64,000 nucleotides of DNA from Chlamydiia bacterium (GTDB lineage: Bacteria; Chlamydiota; Chlamydiia; Chlamydiales; Simkaniaceae): positions 372,001 to 436,000 of the forward strand of contig JAUIEV010000001.1 of NCBI GenBank assembly GCA_030429605.1. The letters run 5' to 3'. The position numbers and the translations under genes are program-made. The notes beneath the pieces are model-generated. The model worked only from the letters and a program-made list of their open reading frames with translations, made no database searches and was not told the origin of the DNA. Below, piece by piece: positions 52,288 to 62,203 of this stretch (within the stretch, counting starts at the first letter, position 1; every line of letters begins with the position of its first letter).

Positions 52288-53661
52288 ATGATTGCACAAC
52301 TACGAAAAATATTATCAGTTCAAGAATTAAAGGATAAAATCACCTTTACACTCTTAATGTTAGTCATTTGCCGAATTGGTGCTTTTATTACAGCACCAGG
52401 TGTAAATGGTGAAGAGGCCGTAAAGATGTTTAAATATGCATCTGGTGGCGGACAAAACCTCTTTCAGCTTGTGGACATTTTCTCTGGCGGTGCATTTGCA
52501 CAAATGACTGTCATAGCCCTTGGGGTAATGCCGTACATTACAGCTTCTATTGTTATGCAGATTATGATGGCAATAGTACCTTCAATGCAAAGAGACATGA
52601 AAGAGAATCCAGAAGTTGGAAAGCGAAAGATGGGTAAGTTCATCCGTCTTCTAACGCTTGGGATCGCGCTTTTCCAATCGGGAATTTTTGCGAGATATGC
52701 ATTGCAATTGAATATGAGTCACCCAGGGATTGTTATTCCTGAAATAGCGAATATTCATCTCTTTGGATACCCAGTCCTTTTCATGTCACTCGTTGTAGTG
52801 ACTATGACGACCGGTACGCTCTTCTTGATGTGGGTTGGTGAACAAATTACTGAAAAGGGAATTGGTAATGGGATTAGCTTGATTATATCTCTCGGAATCC
52901 TCTCATCATTCCCTGGCGTTTTAGGAACCCTCATTCGACAGCTTAATCTTGACTCACAAGAAACCGGGCAACTCACATTTTCAACGCTCATGTTGATTGT
53001 AGGAGTGTTTGTGGCAATTATTGCTGGAACTATCCTCATCATTCAGGCGCAGAGGAAAATACCTCTACAGTACGCACGTCGACCTGTAGGTGGAAGTGCT
53101 GCTGACACTCAAGCAGCGTATATCCCTTTAAAGGTGAATTATGCTGGGGTGATCCCCGTGATATTTGCCTCTTCGATTTTGATGTTTCCTGCGACAATTG
53201 GTCAATTCCTAGGGGCTGGAAACTGGCTGGGAAGAGTTGCGAATTATGTAGTACCTGGTACGTGGACGTATACCGGACTCTATGTAGCTCTTATATTTTT
53301 CTTTACCTACTTTTGGACTTCAACTCAGTTTAGGCCAGATCAGATAGCCTCAGATATGAAGAAAAATGGCGCATTCATTCCAGGTGTTCGTCAGGGCCTA
53401 CCTACTCAGGAATATTTGGAAGCGACGATGAATAGAATAACTTTTGCAGGAGCCCTGTTCCTTGCGCTGATTGCTGTTCTTCCAACGTTGGTAAGTAGAT
53501 TTTTACATCTTGATGCATCAATAAGCTATTTTTTCGGAGGTACATCCCTCTTGATTCTAGTTGGTGTTATTCTAGATACAACGAAACAGATTGAGTCACA
53601 CCTGCTTATGAATAGGTATGATGGTTTTATGAAGACTGGCCGAGTAAGAGGTCGGACGTAA
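52288..53661 (+). CDS. secY: Protein translocase subunit SecY
   Basis: The 457-residue core channel of the Sec translocon has about ten transmembrane helices. Signature regions include RIGAFITAPGVN in TM1, NLFQLVDIFSGGAFAQMTVIALGVMPYITASIVMQIM, and the C-terminal cytoplasmic loop QGLPTQEYLEATMNRITFAGALFLA. It works with the SecDF fusion encoded at 7.8-12.4 kb. As in other Chlamydiae, no adk, map or infA gene separates it from rpsM; instead a promoter lies in the gap. Confidence 0.97.
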   Translation: MIAQLRKILSVQELKDKITFTLLMLVICRIGAFITAPGVNGEEAVKMFKYASGGGQNLFQLVDIFSGGAFAQMTVIALGVMPYITASIVMQIMMAIVPSMQRDMKENPEVGKRKMGKFIRLLTLGIALFQSGIFARYALQLNMSHPGIVIPEIANIHLFGYPVLFMSLVVVTMTTGTLFLMWVGEQITEKGIGNGISLIISLGILSSFPGVLGTLIRQLNLDSQETGQLTFSTLMLIVGVFVAIIAGTILIIQAQRKIPLQYARRPVGGSAADTQAAYIPLKVNYAGVIPVIFASSILMFPATIGQFLGAGNWLGRVANYVVPGTWTYTGLYVALIFFFTYFWTSTQFRPDQIASDMKKNGAFIPGVRQGLPTQEYLEATMNRITFAGALFLALIAVLPTLVSRFLHLDASISYFFGGTSLLILVGVILDTTKQIESHLLMNRYDGFMKTGRVRGRT

Positions 53662-53712
53662 AAATTGATTTTTTATGTAACTAGAGAGTCTGTGGCTTGA
53701 TACGCTGTCTAG

Positions 53713-53741
53713 TTGCAAACATTAAAGAACTTTGCTATATT
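53713..53741 (+). promoter_or_regulatory. Internal promoter upstream of rpsM-rpsK-rpoA-rplQ
   Basis: TTGCAA (53713-53718) and TATATT (53736-53741) are separated by 17 bases, one of the best sigma70-like matches in the window. It lies in the 113-base gap between secY and rpsM and would give a separate alpha-operon transcript. Confidence 0.6.
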
Positions 53742-53774
53742 GTTTGAGCAACTATAAAAGAAGGATCTAAAAAT

Positions 53775-54143
53775 ATGCCTCGAGTGATCGGGAACGACAT
53801 TCCAAACAAAAAGAGACTAATCATCAGTCTGACCTACATCTACGGAATTGGCAAGCATACTTCGATAGAAATTATCGATAAACTAGGCTTGGATCCGAAT
53901 ATGCATGCAGAAAAACTCACTGAAGAGCAGATTTCAAAGTTAAACGCCCTTCTACAGAGTGAATACACAGTTGAAGGGGACCTAAGAAGACAGGTCCAGA
54001 ACAATATTAAACGATTGATTACTATTGGAAGCTACCGAGGCTTACGCCACCGGAGCGGACTCCCTGTTCGAGGTCAGAGAACTCGGTGTAATGCTCGAAC
54101 ACGTAAAGGAAAGAAAAAGACCGTTGCGAACAAGAAAAAGTAA
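53775..54143 (+). CDS. rpsM: 30S ribosomal protein S13
   Basis: The 122-residue 30S head protein has MPRVIGNDIPNKKRLIISLTYIYGIGKHTSIEI and the C-terminal RGLRHRSGLPVRGQRTRCNARTRKGKKKTVANKKK. It contacts P-site tRNA and bridges to the 50S. Confidence 0.97.
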   Translation: MPRVIGNDIPNKKRLIISLTYIYGIGKHTSIEIIDKLGLDPNMHAEKLTEEQISKLNALLQSEYTVEGDLRRQVQNNIKRLITIGSYRGLRHRSGLPVRGQRTRCNARTRKGKKKTVANKKK

Positions 54144-54160
54144 TGTAAGGAGCGAGACCC

Positions 54161-54580
54161 TTGGCTAAGCAAGACACAAAAAAAGGTGCAGCAAAAAAAG
54201 GTGCTGTACGTTCAAAAAGAAAGCAGGCTCGTAGCGTTCCAAGTGGAATAGCGCACGTAAGAGCAACTTTCAATAACACAATTGTATCTATTACAGACCC
54301 TGCTGGAAATGTGATCTCTTGGTCATCCGCAGGTAAAACAAATTTTTCTGGCTCTCGGAAATCGAGCGCATTTGCTGGAACTGTTGCTGCACAAGATGCT
54401 GCAAAAGTAGCTGTCTCAGCTGGAATGAAAGAAATCGAAGTAATCCTTCGTGGACCTGGTGCAGGACGTGAGTCTGTAGTAAGAGCACTTGCATCTGCTG
54501 GACTTACTGTTACAAGAATTAGTGATCAAACTCCCGTTCCACACAACGGATGTCGTGCTAGAAAGCGACGAAGAGTATAA
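54161..54580 (+). CDS. rpsK: 30S ribosomal protein S11
   Basis: The 139-residue platform protein starts at TTG (54161) with AAGGAG at 54147-54152. A lysine-rich N-terminal extension precedes [54 protein letters not shown]. The C terminus reads [20 protein letters not shown], as in the family. Confidence 0.97.
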   Translation: MAKQDTKKGAAKKGAVRSKRKQARSVPSGIAHVRATFNNTIVSITDPAGNVISWSSAGKTNFSGSRKSSAFAGTVAAQDAAKVAVSAGMKEIEVILRGPGAGRESVVRALASAGLTVTRISDQTPVPHNGCRARKRRRV

Positions 54581-54612
54581 GAATAACGAAACGCTCAGAG
54601 GAGTACACACGT

Positions 54613-55716
54613 ATGTCGGTTAAGTATGGCAAGTTTGAAATGCCTACCAAAATCCAAGTTGATGAGGGGAAATCTAACACCTTCGCACGTTTTATCGCAG
54701 AACCGTTCGAGCGAGGGTTTGGACACACTGTTGGTAATGCTCTGCGTCGCGTTATGCTTACGTCGCTTGAATCACCAGCGCTGATTTCGATTGCGATTGA
54801 GGGCATTCCTCATGAATACACAGCTGTTGAAGGCATTATTGAAGACATGACACACATTATCCTGAACTGCAAAAGAGGAATGCTTCGAAAGCTTCCGACT
54901 GAGGGTTCTGGACAATCTTTACATAAAGAGCCTGTGCGACTGTCTAAAACGCTTGATATCACAGCGGCAATGCTTGAAGAAAATGGTGGACAATACAAAG
55001 TAACATTCGGTGATCTCATTGCAGAATCAGACTTTGAAGTTGTGAATCCTGATCTTCATGTATTTACAGTTACGCAGCCAATGACAAGACGCATTGATGC
55101 AAGAATTGCAGTAGGAAGAGGATATGTTCCTTCAGAAAGACTAGAGCTAGAGAATAGAACTGCAGAAGAAATCATCCTAGATGCATGTTTTTCTCCTGTT
55201 CGCCTCGTGAACTACTTCGTAGAGAATACGCGTGTTGGGCAGGATACTGACTACGATAGGCTTGTTCTTGAAGTGACAACTGATGGAAGAATTACTCCAG
55301 AGGAAGCGTTAAACTTTGCCACACAGATTTTAACTGTACATCTTAACGTTTTCCAAGAGCTGCAGTATACACCACTTACTTTTGATGAAATTGAGGAAGA
55401 AGAAGACACTGATAGAGATGCTCTTCTTGCGAAACTAGCACTGAAAATTAGCGAAATTGAGCTTTCAGTACGTTCAACGAATTGTCTTGCACAGGCAAAT
55501 ATTGATACTATTGCAGAGCTTGTGGTTATGCCAGAATCAGAGATGCTTCGTTTCAGAAATTTTGGAAAGAAATCACTCAATGAAATTAAAGCAAAGCTTG
55601 AAGAAATGGGACTACATCTTGGAATGGATCTCGCGAGATACGGGATCAACCGTGATAACGTAAGAGATATAGTCCAGGAATATCTTAATGAGAAAATGGG
55701 GCAAGATCTACAATGA
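54613..55716 (+). CDS. rpoA: DNA-directed RNA polymerase alpha subunit
   Basis: The 367-residue protein has both domains. The N-terminal assembly domain contains [47 protein letters not shown]. The C-terminal domain contains [44 protein letters not shown], which binds UP elements and activators. The stop overlaps the rplQ start (ATGA). Confidence 0.97.
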   Translation: MSVKYGKFEMPTKIQVDEGKSNTFARFIAEPFERGFGHTVGNALRRVMLTSLESPALISIAIEGIPHEYTAVEGIIEDMTHIILNCKRGMLRKLPTEGSGQSLHKEPVRLSKTLDITAAMLEENGGQYKVTFGDLIAESDFEVVNPDLHVFTVTQPMTRRIDARIAVGRGYVPSERLELENRTAEEIILDACFSPVRLVNYFVENTRVGQDTDYDRLVLEVTTDGRITPEEALNFATQILTVHLNVFQELQYTPLTFDEIEEEEDTDRDALLAKLALKISEIELSVRSTNCLAQANIDTIAELVVMPESEMLRFRNFGKKSLNEIKAKLEEMGLHLGMDLARYGINRDNVRDIVQEYLNEKMGQDLQ

Positions 55717-56135
55717 GACATGCTAAAAGGACATTCAAGATAGGCAGAACAGCGTCACATAGACGATGTCTCATCGCGAACCAGCTCAAGTCGCTTGTTG
55801 AACACGAGCGAATTGAAACAACTGTTACTAAAGCGAAAGAGCTTCGACGACATGCTGATAGACTTATCACGTATGCAAAAAAAGGAACACTTGCATCTAC
55901 ACGACAAATCATCTCAAAAATGATGGTTAGTTATAATGCTCTTACACCAAAAGAGCAACGAGCTGCAAAAGCTGGTGACACATCAGCGTACAATACTGAT
56001 AGAAGAGTTGTGAAAAAACTCGTTGACGTTATTGCACCTCGAATGAAAGACAGAGCAGGTGGATATACAAGAATTGTTCGTGTGCAAAGCCGACAAGGTG
56101 ATGCTGCAGAAACTTGTATCATCGAATTCGTTTAA
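55713..56135 (+). CDS. rplQ: 50S ribosomal protein L17
   Basis: The 140-residue protein carries the family N-terminal region ([56 protein letters not shown]) and the tail [33 protein letters not shown]. It ends the superoperon and is followed by a 13-bp perfect hairpin. Confidence 0.97.
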   Translation: MRHAKRTFKIGRTASHRRCLIANQLKSLVEHERIETTVTKAKELRRHADRLITYAKKGTLASTRQIISKMMVSYNALTPKEQRAAKAGDTSAYNTDRRVVKKLVDVIAPRMKDRAGGYTRIVRVQSRQGDAAETCIIEFV

Positions 56136-56139
56136 TTTT

Positions 56140-57243
<1,104 letters not shown>

Positions 57244-57397
57244 AGAACATTTTCAGGCCATGCTAAGCACGATGATTTCTCTGTCTGGTATTGTAGGGCA
57301 TTGTAGAGATCCAAAATATAAAAATGGCCAGTTGAAAAATATATAACCGAAAACGTAGCGGCTTTTTTTGAAGCCAACCGTAAGAAGGAATAGACAC

Positions 57398-58153
57398 GTG
57401 AATTTTACTCGAGATCCAATTATTGAAACAGTTATAACACCTAAAGAAGGATTTAAACTTCAGGTACGACCTAGCAGTGGAGCAGGTGATGATTACCAAG
57501 TAGATGCTGTTGAAGTTGTCGCATTTGGCAATGCCTTTTTTTTCAGATCACTTGAAAAGCCCAAAGCATTTCTTTTGCCAATCTCTGACTATGAGATTGT
57601 AGAAGTGAAAGAGACGAGGGTTGTTCTTAAAAAAGCTTCAATCGATAAGCCTATCAAGATTGCTGGAGGACGAAAGCAACAACCGAAAGCTGAACCAAAA
57701 GAAGAACCAAAGCAAGTTGAAGAAGCAACAAGTAGTGAAGAAAAAGAAGAAGAGCCAGTAAAAAAAGGGAGAAAACGGAAGAAGTCTCGATCCCGAAAAA
57801 ATAGCAAGCCAGAAAAAAATGAAGGAGAAGCATCAACTCCTGAAGTAGTTGCAGAAGAAGGAACTGAAGCAGCGCCTCCACCTCGAAAGATGAGAGCGCT
57901 CATTCCTCCTCCATCTGCGCTTATCTCTGAAAGTATAAGTAAATACAAAGATTCAGTGACGACAACAGAGGAAATGCTTCCAGAAGGTATCGAAGGAAGC
58001 ACAACCGGTGAGGCAATAGAAGATATGCCAAAGCCAAAAGAAACGCCACAAGATAAAGAAGAAGAGACCCTTGAAGAATATCATCCACAAGAAGATGAAA
58101 CGTTAGATCAAGGGATTATTGAAGACCAATCAATCGATGAAGACGAAAAATAA
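57398..58153 (+). CDS. Hypothetical protein with charged low-complexity tail, gapA neighbour
   Basis: The 251-residue product has a compact N-terminal part of about 90 residues (NFTRDPIIETVITPKEGFKLQVRPSSG...LLPISDYEIVEVKETRVVL), predicted beta-rich. A long tail follows: a Lys/Arg-rich tract (KKGRKRKKSRSRKNSK) flanked by Glu/Pro-rich stretches and an acidic end. The start is GTG at 57398 with AAGGAA seven bases upstream. The position beside gapA corresponds to the hypothetical gene CT504 in C. trachomatis. The basic tract could bind nucleic acid and the whole resembles RNA- or DNA-associated scaffolds, but no family can be named. Confidence 0.7.
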   Translation: MNFTRDPIIETVITPKEGFKLQVRPSSGAGDDYQVDAVEVVAFGNAFFFRSLEKPKAFLLPISDYEIVEVKETRVVLKKASIDKPIKIAGGRKQQPKAEPKEEPKQVEEATSSEEKEEEPVKKGRKRKKSRSRKNSKPEKNEGEASTPEVVAEEGTEAAPPPRKMRALIPPPSALISESISKYKDSVTTTEEMLPEGIEGSTTGEAIEDMPKPKETPQDKEEETLEEYHPQEDETLDQGIIEDQSIDEDEK

Positions 58154-58162
58154 GCTAAATCG

Positions 58163-58191
58163 TTGAAACAATAACGGTAACACGCTAAACT
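58163..58191 (+). promoter_or_regulatory. Promoter of tRNA-Leu
   Basis: TTGAAA (58163-58168) and TAAACT (58186-58191) are spaced by 17 bases and lie 35 bases ahead of the tRNA. A short imperfect hairpin (58196-58204 with 58210-58219) occupies the 5' leader. Confidence 0.6.
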
Positions 58192-58226
58192 TATGGGCCA
58201 GCTCATTTCGAGCTCGGCCATCTATC

Positions 58227-58310
58227 GCTCGGATGGTGGAATTGGTAGACACAAGGGACTTAAAATCCCTTGGGAGCAATCCCGTGCGGGTTCGAGTCCC
58301 GCTCCGAGCA
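58227..58310 (+). tRNA. tRNA-Leu (anticodon UAA)
   Basis: The 84-base gene folds as a class II tRNA. The acceptor GCTCGGA (58227-58233) pairs with TCCGAGC (58303-58309), and the anticodon stem-loop GGGACTTAAAATCCC displays TAA. A long variable arm (TTGGGAGCAATCCCGT) and the T arm GCGGGTTCGAGTCCCGC are present. The discriminator is A at 58310, and CCA is not encoded. A tyrosine recombinase gene begins 282 bases downstream, so the 3' half is a likely integration site. Confidence 0.97.
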
Positions 58311-58379
58311 ACTAATTATCAGCGGTTTAGGGAGTAAAATTCCACAGACTCCTTGAACCCTTTCTAAAACTCTCAATTT

Positions 58380-58437
58380 TGTCCAACTCCTGTCCAACTT
58401 TTCTCAAACCATTGACTTCTTGAAGAGTTGTCCAACC
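58380..58437 (+). repeat. Three direct TGTCCAAC repeats next to the integrase
   Basis: TGTCCAAC occurs at 58380-58387, 58391-58398 and 58429-58436, with a further partial TGTCC at about 58441. They lie between the tRNA and the integrase gene in a stretch without coding frames, where recombinase arm-binding or excisionase sites are found in comparable elements. The role is an inference. Confidence 0.5.
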
Positions 58438-58518
58438 GTATGTCCTGTCTTTTCTTACCTTACCATCTGATGCATGCTTTTCTGTCTTTTTGCAGCCTAT
58501 TTTTTCACCTCCAAAACT

Positions 58519-58544
58519 CTGTACAATAGTGAAATATTGTACAG
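58519..58544. promoter_or_regulatory. Palindromic operator overlapping the integrase promoter
   Basis: CTGTACAATA (58519-58528) and TATTGTACAG (58535-58544) form a perfect 10-bp inverted repeat with a six-base spacer. Its right arm contains TTGTAC (58537-58542), which is a -35 element for TATGAT (58561-58566) at 18-base spacing, ahead of the integrase ATG at 58593. A dimeric repressor bound here would block integrase transcription. Confidence 0.6.
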
Positions 58545-58592
58545 AAACACACTGATGCGGTATGATGTGGCTTTATACGAAGGTTGGTGTAA

Positions 58593-59747
58593 ATGAAAGA
58601 TTTTGATGACAACATCAGACTCCCCACTCAAGAAGAACTTGAAGCTATTCAAAAAGAAAATCCAGATGTGAACATCATCCCCATGGATGAGGAGCTTTTT
58701 AAGAAGGGGCGCGAAGAGTTTCAACAGAGGCAAAAGGACGAGGAAGAGTTCCCCATCCTGAAAACGACTCCAGAAGGGCTAGACCTCTTTGCTGCTCAAC
58801 AAGACCTGAAGAAAAGCCGCTCACTTTTCATACAGAAGCTTGAATACACGCCAATCAAGTTTGCTATTGAGGATTGGCTTAAAAATCTTCACGGTGAAAC
58901 AAGGCGGAATTATGCCTACTACATCACCGACATGATGAAGCGTGAAATCATTCCTGAGTTTGATGGAAACGGTAACGAATTTACGGTGGGTCACTTCAAC
59001 TATACACCTCACGAGAGAGTCATCGACTTCATTAAAACGATTGAGGACTGGAGTGAAGGGACTAGGCAAGTTCGAGCCGCTTGTTACATCAGTTTTACTT
59101 CTTATTTGAGTCGTATTTCTCAGGGGTGGTTCAGAAAAGCAGAGCCTTCAACGCTTGCCTCTAACAAGACCTTCTATTCAGTGAGGGATAAGTGTGAAAC
59201 CAAAGCTCTTACGCTCCATGAATGGCACAGGTTCATAGATGCGCTTTACAAGATAAATGAACGCGATGCTCTTATTGCAAAAGCCATGCTTCAAGGGGCT
59301 AAAAGAGTTTCTGAAGTGCTTTCTTTGAGGCTGGACCAAATAGACTTTGAAAGACGGCTTATCAGCTTCCGTCAGAGCAAGACGGGTGGAACTATTCGAG
59401 AAATCCCGATTACCTATCCTGAGTCATTCATGAGAGAACTCACAGCTTACATCGAAAGCACCCAGAAGGAAAGAGGAGAAGGCAAGACAGTTTTTATTAC
59501 CAATTCAGGAAAGCAGGTGTACCGTACCCAGCTCAATGCGACTTTTGAGAAGGCAAGCGTTATAGCTAGCCTCCCTAAGGTAACTCCGCACGTTTTAAGA
59601 GCCTCCTGGGTCACATTAGCCAAAGAGCAGGGCATTCCCGATTCTGAAGTGATGAAGGTGACAGGACATACCTCTTCAAAAATGATTTACGCATACGACA
59701 AGACTAGTGCAGTTGAGAACTACTCAAAAAAGTTGGTGCTGATTTGA
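58593..59747 (+). CDS. Tyrosine recombinase/integrase, chlamydial-plasmid-like
   Basis: The 384-residue protein has the full tyrosine recombinase set: Arg238 in GAKRVSEVLSL, Lys263 in QSKTGG, His333 and Arg336 in TPHVLRASWV, His359 in VTGHTSS and Tyr368 in IYAYDK, at the usual nine-residue spacing from His359. The N-terminal 190 residues contain a core-binding-like helical domain after a charged start. The block DALIAKAMLQGAKRVSEVLSL and the end KVTGHTSSKMIYAYDK strongly resemble, from memory, the integrase-type proteins (pGP7/pGP8) of chlamydial plasmids. It lies just downstream of tRNA-Leu, its likely target. It may drive integration and excision of the element. GTG/ATG choice is secure with GGTTGGTG upstream. 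Confidence 0.88.
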   Translation: MKDFDDNIRLPTQEELEAIQKENPDVNIIPMDEELFKKGREEFQQRQKDEEEFPILKTTPEGLDLFAAQQDLKKSRSLFIQKLEYTPIKFAIEDWLKNLHGETRRNYAYYITDMMKREIIPEFDGNGNEFTVGHFNYTPHERVIDFIKTIEDWSEGTRQVRAACYISFTSYLSRISQGWFRKAEPSTLASNKTFYSVRDKCETKALTLHEWHRFIDALYKINERDALIAKAMLQGAKRVSEVLSLRLDQIDFERRLISFRQSKTGGTIREIPITYPESFMRELTAYIESTQKERGEGKTVFITNSGKQVYRTQLNATFEKASVIASLPKVTPHVLRASWVTLAKEQGIPDSEVMKVTGHTSSKMIYAYDKTSAVENYSKKLVLI

Positions 59748-59762
59748 TGACGTAGGAATCCA

Positions 59763-61469
59763 ATGCTTATTTCACCTAGAGAGTACCAGTCCGAAGCTCT
59801 AGAAGCTGTCTCAGAGTATCGGGCAAATGGAATCACAAGACAGCTCATAAGCCTACCTACAGGATGCGGAAAGACCGTTGTGTTTGCCCTTCTGGCAAAA
59901 GAAATCAATGTCAAAACTCTTGTAATAGCTCATACAGAAGAACTCATCAAACAGGCTGTTTCTAAGTTCAGGGTTGTATGGCCCGAAGTAGATATCGGTA
60001 TTGTGAAGGCTGAGTCTGATGATACAGATGCGCAGGTAGTCGTAGCCTCTATTCAAACAGCTTCAAAGCCTAAAAGGCTCGCCAAACTCAAAGAGCAAGG
60101 GTTTGGGTTAATAATAGTAGATGAAGCCCATCATGCTACAGCCGCTTCATATGCCACGGTAATTGAGGAGCTGGGATTTTTACAGGACCAAACAGACAAG
60201 CTTTTAGTAGGTGTAACAGCCACACCAAAACGCAGCGACGGCGTGGGAATTGGGGCTATCTTTCAGGAGATTGTTTTTGAGAGGTCCATGCACACGATGA
60301 TACGCAGCGGCTACCTCTCTCCTCTAATAGGAAAGCAGGTTTTCACAAAAGTGGAACTTGCTAGGGTTGGGATGAGCAAGGGAGATTTCATTGCATCCGA
60401 GCTTTCTAAGGTGGTCAATACTCCAGAGCGAAATCGCCTTATTGTCGATAATTACACCGATTATGCACTAGATAGAACAAAGGCTCTGGCGTTTTGTGTA
60501 GATGTGCAGCACGCCAAAGATTTAGCAGCAGCCTTTCAAGAGAAGAGAATATCTGCCGAAGCTGTATATGGAGCAATGTCAGATGAAGAGAGGGCGAAAG
60601 TTCTGGGAGGGTTCGCAAAGGGCGACTATTCCGTTTTGACCAATTGCCAGCTTCTTACTGAAGGATTTGATGAGCCCAGCATCGATTGTGTGATTATGGG
60701 AAGACCCACGCAATCCACTTCGCTATTCACTCAAATGATTGGACGCGGGACAAGAACCTTTCCACTCAAACAAGACTGTTTGGTGCTTGATTTTACCGAT
60801 AACGCTACTAAACACACACTGTGTACCTACAAAAACACCCTCGACGGTGCTGTAGCCTCTTTATTTGAGGAAAGGTCGGTTAAAGAGCCTGAGGAATGCA
60901 ATGAGTCTCTTGAAGGTAAAACAGACGATTCTAGAGACTATGATGCAGTCAAAATTTTAGAGGAACGCATTGAGGAGATATCTTTCTTTGATAGCATTCA
61001 TTTTGCATGGAATCCAGTAGGTGAATCATGGCACTTGATACTTGCAGCTAATAGAGAAGTTTGGGTTGTCCCTTTTGAAGATGGCTTTTATGTAAAGGCC
61101 TACAAAGACAAAGAAATGCATCTTCTTTCCAAGCGGGTTCTTCCTCTCAACTATGCATTGGGTGTTGCAGAGGATTGGGCGAGAAAGCAAACCACTAAGA
61201 GTGCATGGGCTCGTAAAGACGCAGCATGGAGAGCCGAACCAGCCACTCAAAAGCAAAAAGAAACCCTTACTAGATGCGGGATTTCCTTTTCAGAAGACAT
61301 CTCTAAAGGGCAGGCGTCTCAGCTGTTAGATGGGAGATTCAATGAACCCGCCACCATCAAACAGGTTTATTGGCTCAGAGCGAATGGAGTGAACATACCT
61401 CACAGCATAACGAAAGTAGAAGCCAGAAGGCTGATAGCTCAAAAGACTCAATCTACTAGCAGATTTTAG
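59763..61469 (+). CDS. SF2 DEAH-box helicase
   Basis: The 568-residue protein has Walker A LPTGCGKT (about 31-38), the DEAH box VDEAHH (120-123), motif III TAT (about 152-154) and motif VI QMIGRGTR (about 324-331), so it is an ATP-dependent helicase of superfamily 2, of the UvrB/Res-like phage type. After about residue 380 a second region follows, ending in a small repeat-like domain (ATQKQKETLTRCGISF and ATIKQVYWLRANGVNIP), possibly two copies of a DNA-binding module. It begins 15 bases after the integrase gene, in the same operon-like run. The likely role is element DNA replication or processing. Confidence 0.85.
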   Translation: MLISPREYQSEALEAVSEYRANGITRQLISLPTGCGKTVVFALLAKEINVKTLVIAHTEELIKQAVSKFRVVWPEVDIGIVKAESDDTDAQVVVASIQTASKPKRLAKLKEQGFGLIIVDEAHHATAASYATVIEELGFLQDQTDKLLVGVTATPKRSDGVGIGAIFQEIVFERSMHTMIRSGYLSPLIGKQVFTKVELARVGMSKGDFIASELSKVVNTPERNRLIVDNYTDYALDRTKALAFCVDVQHAKDLAAAFQEKRISAEAVYGAMSDEERAKVLGGFAKGDYSVLTNCQLLTEGFDEPSIDCVIMGRPTQSTSLFTQMIGRGTRTFPLKQDCLVLDFTDNATKHTLCTYKNTLDGAVASLFEERSVKEPEECNESLEGKTDDSRDYDAVKILEERIEEISFFDSIHFAWNPVGESWHLILAANREVWVVPFEDGFYVKAYKDKEMHLLSKRVLPLNYALGVAEDWARKQTTKSAWARKDAAWRAEPATQKQKETLTRCGISFSEDISKGQASQLLDGRFNEPATIKQVYWLRANGVNIPHSITKVEARRLIAQKTQSTSRF

Positions 61470-61482
61470 AAGGAGAAACAAG

Positions 61483-62169
61483 ATGACAGAATCAACAAAA
61501 GAATTAGAAAAGAAGGTGGAGCACCCAAAACCAAAGGCTCCATCAAAAGAAGAAGCAGCCCTGGTGTGCCGATGGTGGGACAGAGGGAAAGAAGCAGACA
61601 ATGGGCTCAAGGCGGTTATTGATGTCGATGGAGAGTCCATAGGGAGCATCAAATTTGCGTTGCACGGAAAGTCTCCTGAAGACCCAGGGTATAACAACCT
61701 ACTAAGTGCGAAAATATATGAGACCTTTGGAGTTTACGACAGGAACGCCGCCGGGAATGCTTTTAGCGACTGTGTAAATTGCTTTTTGACTAGTTCTGCA
61801 GTGAATGTTGAATTAATGGACTACGATGAAGCCAAAAGGACATTAGAAAGCCACTGCTACAACGTACTGACCCTTTTCCAGGAGTTGAGACCTAAAGATT
61901 CCTTTGAGCTTATGATGGTCACCAAAGTGATTATCCTAGACCACCTTTCGACTAAAGAGTTCATAGCTGGTGCATGTAAGGGTTCCGAGGAGCTAAGAAC
62001 CTCCAGACAATCCCGAGGAATCAAGCTTTCTAGGCTTTTCATGGAGTTCAAGGAGAAGCTTGATAAACACCGAAAACCAGAACAACAAATCCATGTGCAG
62101 CACAATCACATTTACAATGAAGGGCAGGCTATCATAGGCTCCAACCTCTCCACAGGAGGGGGTAGGTGA
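61483..62169 (+). CDS. Hypothetical element protein (228 aa)
   Basis: The family is not recognised. The N-terminal 25 residues are Lys/Pro/Glu-rich. The middle is mixed alpha/beta with four cysteines (C29, C86, C91 and one in SHCYN). The C-terminal stretch QQIHVQHNHIYNEGQAIIGSNLS resembles the end of small phage or plasmid proteins that sit before terminase or packaging genes. AGGAG is placed before the ATG (AGAAGGAGAAACAAG). It overlaps neither neighbour and lies between the helicase and the Cys/His protein. A DNA-packaging or maintenance role is a guess. Confidence 0.65.
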   Translation: MTESTKELEKKVEHPKPKAPSKEEAALVCRWWDRGKEADNGLKAVIDVDGESIGSIKFALHGKSPEDPGYNNLLSAKIYETFGVYDRNAAGNAFSDCVNCFLTSSAVNVELMDYDEAKRTLESHCYNVLTLFQELRPKDSFELMMVTKVIILDHLSTKEFIAGACKGSEELRTSRQSRGIKLSRLFMEFKEKLDKHRKPEQQIHVQHNHIYNEGQAIIGSNLSTGGGR

Positions 62170-62203
62170 AAATTTGGAAGACAATCTCATGAAGGAGTGA
62201 AAC

